Source of the DNA: Gammaproteobacteria bacterium
GTDB taxonomy: Bacteria > Pseudomonadota > Gammaproteobacteria > Ga0077536
Direction of reading: 5' to 3'
NCBI GenBank assembly: GCA_009692365.1
Contig: SHZJ01000012.1
Coordinates: 1-64,000, forward strand
Length of the DNA: 64,000 bases
The notes under the pieces are model-generated. The model was not told the origin of the DNA, did no database searches, and saw nothing but the letters and a program-made list of their open reading frames with translations. How positions within the stretch are numbered: the stretch's first letter is position 1; each line of letters starts with the position of its first letter. A program made the translations under genes and the position numbers. Of the stretch, positions 61,513 to 64,000 are shown piece by piece.

Positions 61513-61533
61513 CTCCTGCAGAGACAGACGCGG

Positions 61534-61995
61534 TCACCCGCCCCCGCCATCGTGGCCCCGCGCCGGCGAAAACGATGGCAGGTGCCAGCCTGCCAGGATG
61601 GCGCCGGCGCGCACGCCAAAACCCAACGCAATCCCCAAGTCGGTCGCCCAGAGGCTAGCGGCACCCAGAGCGACCACCAGGAGGCAGGCCATCGAGCCGG
61701 CGAGCGCAGCGCTGATATAAACCTCCCGGTTGAATAGCGGGTGAGTAGCACGCAGGGCACGCCCGCCAGCCCATTGCGCGCCACCCCGCCAAAAGTTGCC
61801 GTCCGCAGGCCCATCACCACCCCCACCGGCGAGGGAAGACCCAGCGCCGGGGCTTTGGCCGCCCCCACCACGGCCTGCACGGGCAGACCCACCGCGTCGA
61901 GCCACCACAGCGCCCACCGGGGCGCGCGCGCGGCCGGGTACTGCCCCTGGCTGCGCAAAAAGGCCGCAGCGCTCGCGTCGGGTGCAGGCCAGCAC
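61534..61995 (-). pseudogene. Decayed TRIC/UPF0126 membrane channel (YicG-like)
   Basis: Two reverse frames together give a recognisable second half of a UPF0126/TRIC channel. The first carries WWLDAVGLPVQAVVGAAKAP, LGLPSPVGVVMGLRTATFGG and a VARNGLAGVPCVLL stretch. The second continues with LFNREVYISAALAGSMACL, LLVVALGAASLWATDLGI and ALGFGVRAGAILAGWHLP. A single frame change at about 61740-61750 separates them, and the first half of the family's two-fold repeat (with its GGGxxRD loop) is missing or unrecognisable. Glycine-rich motifs are also degraded. Confidence 0.65.
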
Positions 61996-62304
61996 GGGCG
62001 CCGCCCGCGCCTTCCTCTGCGGTTGGCCCCGCCTGGGTGAGGCACGGACTTCCGCGCCGGCTACGCCACGCGTTAGCGCAGTCTGCCGCGGCCCTCACCG
62101 ACCCCCGCCCCCGCCCACTCGGTCTGAGCCCGGGCCTGAATCAAGGGTCCAAGGCGGCCCGTTAACCCGCGTTGGCGGGGCGCGGAGCGGGCGCCACGCC
62201 CGGCTTCAATCCGCTGAGCTGAGGTCAGCCTGGCGCCGCAGTGCGGCTTGCCCCGCGCCTTGTGCGCCGCATCGTCAAGCCCGCCGCCGCCAGCTCGGCC
62301 CTGA
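61996..62304. other. Intergenic region, probably remnant of the TRIC gene's 5' half
   Basis: 309 GC-rich bases. A missing N-terminal half of the TRIC channel would be expected here, but no clear residues are left. No other gene found. Confidence 0.35.
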
Positions 62305-62766
62305 CTAAATATGGGTCCTGAAGGTAAAATCGCTATAGGTGTTGAACTCATTAAACTTCCAATGGCCGGTGACCAAACTCAGCACGGCTGAGGATAAAGT
62401 GAAATTGATGACTATGGATTTGAAAATAAATTCGTGCTCATCCAACGGAAATTCCGCAGTTTTTTCGATGGTAATTCTTACCATCACCGGTTGGATTAGC
62501 CCCCCCTGGGTGGCCATTTTTTTGAGCTCGAAGGCTGTGCAGCCCGCCAGCTGTGCGGCGATCGCTGCCGTGGGGCTGTCCTTGATTCGTTTACCGATGA
62601 GGTAGCGACAGTGCGCTGTCACGGCGCGCCGTGCCTCCGCTGGTTGATGGCGCACCGAGCGCTGAATGAGTTGGTGATAGACGCTCACCACTACGATGAC
62701 CACCGCCAGCGACAGCAGCAGATTTTTGGGGCTGGAAAAATCCCGGCGGAGAACTCTGTGTGGCAT
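62305..62766 (-). CDS. Small membrane-anchored protein of unknown function
   Basis: A 153-residue protein with GGAAGGAGAG before its ATG (62764-62766). An in-frame extension of 180 residues upstream looks non-coding. A single membrane helix (NLLLSLAVVIVVVSVYH, about 15-31) follows a basic N-terminus; the rest is probably periplasmic, with AHCRYLIGKRIKDSPTAAIA and GCTAFELKKMATQGGLIQP, and a C-terminal beta-rich region. Two Cys (about 53 and 76) could form a disulfide. I do not recognise a family. The AT content is slightly higher than nearby genes. Confidence 0.7.
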   Translation of the reverse strand: MPHRVLRRDFSSPKNLLLSLAVVIVVVSVYHQLIQRSVRHQPAEARRAVTAHCRYLIGKRIKDSPTAAIAAQLAGCTAFELKKMATQGGLIQPVMVRITIEKTAEFPLDEHEFIFKSIVINFTLSSAVLSLVTGHWKFNEFNTYSDFTFRTHI

Positions 62767-63221
62767 CTTAACTCTCCTTCCTAGCGTGCTGACCAAGCGC
62801 ACTTGCCCGCTGCCAAACCGGGCAACAGCAACGGCACATTTAGCCAACCCGGGCGCGTCCCGTGCGGCGACCAGCGGGCTACCCACCCTTGATTTTTTAG
62901 CGGCGGGGCACGCAGGCTCACCCAGCGCGCCAGCCTTGGCGCAGGCTAGGCCCAAGCCTACTCCGCGTGCGCCACCAGCGGAACGCTTGGTGCCGTGCCC
63001 CGCCAGACTAGGGCGCGGCGCACAGCACCCCGGCATTTTTGCGGTGGTGGCGCGGCTCGCTCGCTGGGCGGCGTCAGGCCGCAACCCGCTGCAGTGCCGC
63101 GATCCCGCTGCGGTCAGGCACCCCATCACCGGCGCTGGACAGTGCTCCAAGACCGCCCGCGCCGTGCCCATGAACAGAGCACTTAAGCCTTCGTTTTTCG
63201 TTAATCTGACCGGGAGCAAGC
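62767..63221. other. Intergenic region between diverging genes
   Basis: 455 bases with no gene I can support; GC-rich frames on both strands lack family features. GGGAGC lies four bases before the next ATG. Confidence 0.4.
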
Positions 63222-63873
63222 ATGAGTCTAGCGCCGCAATTACACTTAATCGGTGAGGGGGCGAAGTCGAAAATCCCGTCCGACGTGCGCGCGGTGATGG
63301 CCCAAGCAACGGCGACTCTGCGTTCCTCAGGCATTGTGGCGGGCACGATTAAGATCGGTGCACGCCGACCGGCATTCTCCTTGCCAAGCGCCGGCGGTAA
63401 CTCGGTGTCGTCGTCCGGGCTTGCTGGGCAAAGGCCCGCTCGTGCTGAGCGTTTTTCGCGGTCACTGGTGACCCTACTGCCTAGCAGAGCGCTACGCTTT
63501 GCAGGAAATTGTGACCCCGCTACGGGCGCTGGGCGCCCGTGTGGTGGCGGTGTCGCCGCAGCTGCCTGAACCCAGCTTGAGTACCATTGAGAAGCACGCG
63601 CTGAGCTTCGACATCCTGCGTGATGCGGGCAACGCCTACGCGGCGCAACTGGGTTTGCGCTTTGCTTTAGCGCCGGAGCTGCTGCCCATTTATCGCAGCT
63701 TTGGCATCGACCTGCCCGCGTGTAACGGCGACGACAGCTGGACCTTGGCCATGCCGGCCCGGCTAGTCATCGATGCGGCGGGCATGGTGCGTGCGAGCGA
63801 TATCGACCCCGACTACACGGTGCGACCAGAGCCGGAGAAAACGCTCGAAGACTTGCGAAAACGCCTGCGCTAA
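63222..63873 (+). pseudogene. Peroxiredoxin-like (AhpC/TSA) gene with UGA at the catalytic Cys and a frameshift
   Basis: From ATG 63222 the first 60 codons give a normal N-terminus of a peroxiredoxin-like family: AVMAQATATLRSSGI, then KIGARRPAFSLPSAGGNSVS. The frame then has to change by one base at about 63405-63420 to continue GLLGKGPLVLSVFRGHW-stop-PYC. The stop is TGA at 63469-63471, exactly where the family has the peroxidatic Cys in RGxWCPYC; the second Cys is present. After it the frame is open to 63873: ALGARVVAVSPQLPEP, LSFDILRDAGNAYAAQLGLR, NGDDSWTLAMPARLVIDAAG. Most likely a pseudogene, but a selenocysteine codon is possible; see findings. Confidence 0.8.
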
Positions 63874-63954
63874 GGCGCCTACCGTCCCACCGTCAGGAGC
63901 TTGGCGAGGCCATCGCGAGCTTGCTCGGCGCGCGCGAGGATAACGCACGCAAGT

Positions 63955-64000
63955 GGCGGTTGACGGGCTGCGCGGCGGTTGACGGGCTGCGCGGCGGTTG
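63955..64000. repeat. 19-bp tandem repeat at the window edge
   Basis: GGCGGTTGACGGGCTGCGC is repeated at 63955-63973 and 63974-63992, with a third copy starting at 63993 and cut by the window end. How far it goes cannot be seen. Confidence 0.9.

Noticed and set aside
62767-63309. N-terminal extension of the small membrane protein to 334 residues
   Set aside because: The extension has no family feature, no ribosome-binding site, and overlaps the start of the peroxiredoxin-like gene; the ATG at 62766 has GGAGAG.

Overview
High-GC (roughly two-thirds G+C) bacterial chromosome, most likely from an environmental gammaproteobacterium with a large catabolic repertoire. The support is ActP/DUF485, a complete pqi operon, an entericidin-type lipoprotein, a YgiQ protein, aerobic GlpD and a short-type ArgC, together with LLM/F420-type oxidoreductases, a Baeyer-Villiger monooxygenase, a P450, a Rieske oxygenase and many acyl-CoA enzymes. 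The mix recalls PAH- and steroid-degrading Gammaproteobacteria such as Immundisolibacter, but this is inference; there is no rRNA or universal marker in the window and no tRNA was recognised.

Layout. 0-10 kb: the tail of an amidohydrolase, a Nudix/SDR pair, an SDR-like protein without the usual catalytic Tyr, a small DUF5610-like protein, a PaaG-like crotonase, a carboxymuconolactone-decarboxylase-like protein, a hydroxyisobutyrate-dehydrogenase-like enzyme, a Baeyer-Villiger monooxygenase, a P450 and a SnoaL-like protein. 10-19 kb: an entericidin (too short for usual ORF cut-offs), a cyclic-nucleotide-binding membrane protein broken by two stops, a Rieske oxygenase with a small conserved partner, a MOSC protein, a thiolase-like/DUF35 pair, a frameshifted DUF2332 gene, a GST-like protein and a decayed PPOX gene. 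19-31 kb: acetate permease operon, an intergenic repeat cluster, an alpha/beta hydrolase with His in the nucleophile position, an FAD oxidase, glpD and the operon pqiA1-pqiA2-pqiB-pqiC.

30.7-46 kb: dienelactone hydrolase, two LLM oxidoreductases around a WYL regulator, then a tight forward operon encoding an acetone-carboxylase-type enzyme (order alpha-gamma-beta) coupled to a fumarylacetoacetate-hydrolase-family protein, a quinone oxidoreductase, a MetX-like acyltransferase/hydrolase, an alpha/beta hydrolase, a tiny His-rich SEC-C protein and a metallo-beta-lactamase-fold hydrolase. This looks like a ketone-carboxylation pathway; the true substrate is unknown. 46-53 kb: two small RRM RNA-binding proteins around ygiQ and a rhodanese, a decayed methyltransferase, an SDR and argC. 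53-61 kb: a Nudix gene whose start region is tandemly repeated, crotonase/LLM/GST-like genes, a DUF3047-like protein, an acyl-CoA ligase and a PPOX flavoprotein. 61-64 kb: decayed TRIC-channel gene, possible DUF1819 fragment, a small membrane-anchored protein and a peroxiredoxin-like gene with a UGA exactly at the expected peroxidatic Cys plus a separate frameshift.

The window combines intact catabolic genes with at least five visibly broken genes, so gene decay (or clustered assembly error) is a real theme. The most checkable surprises are the UGA-containing peroxiredoxin, the tandemly repeated start region of the Nudix gene, and the rearranged acetone-carboxylase-like operon.
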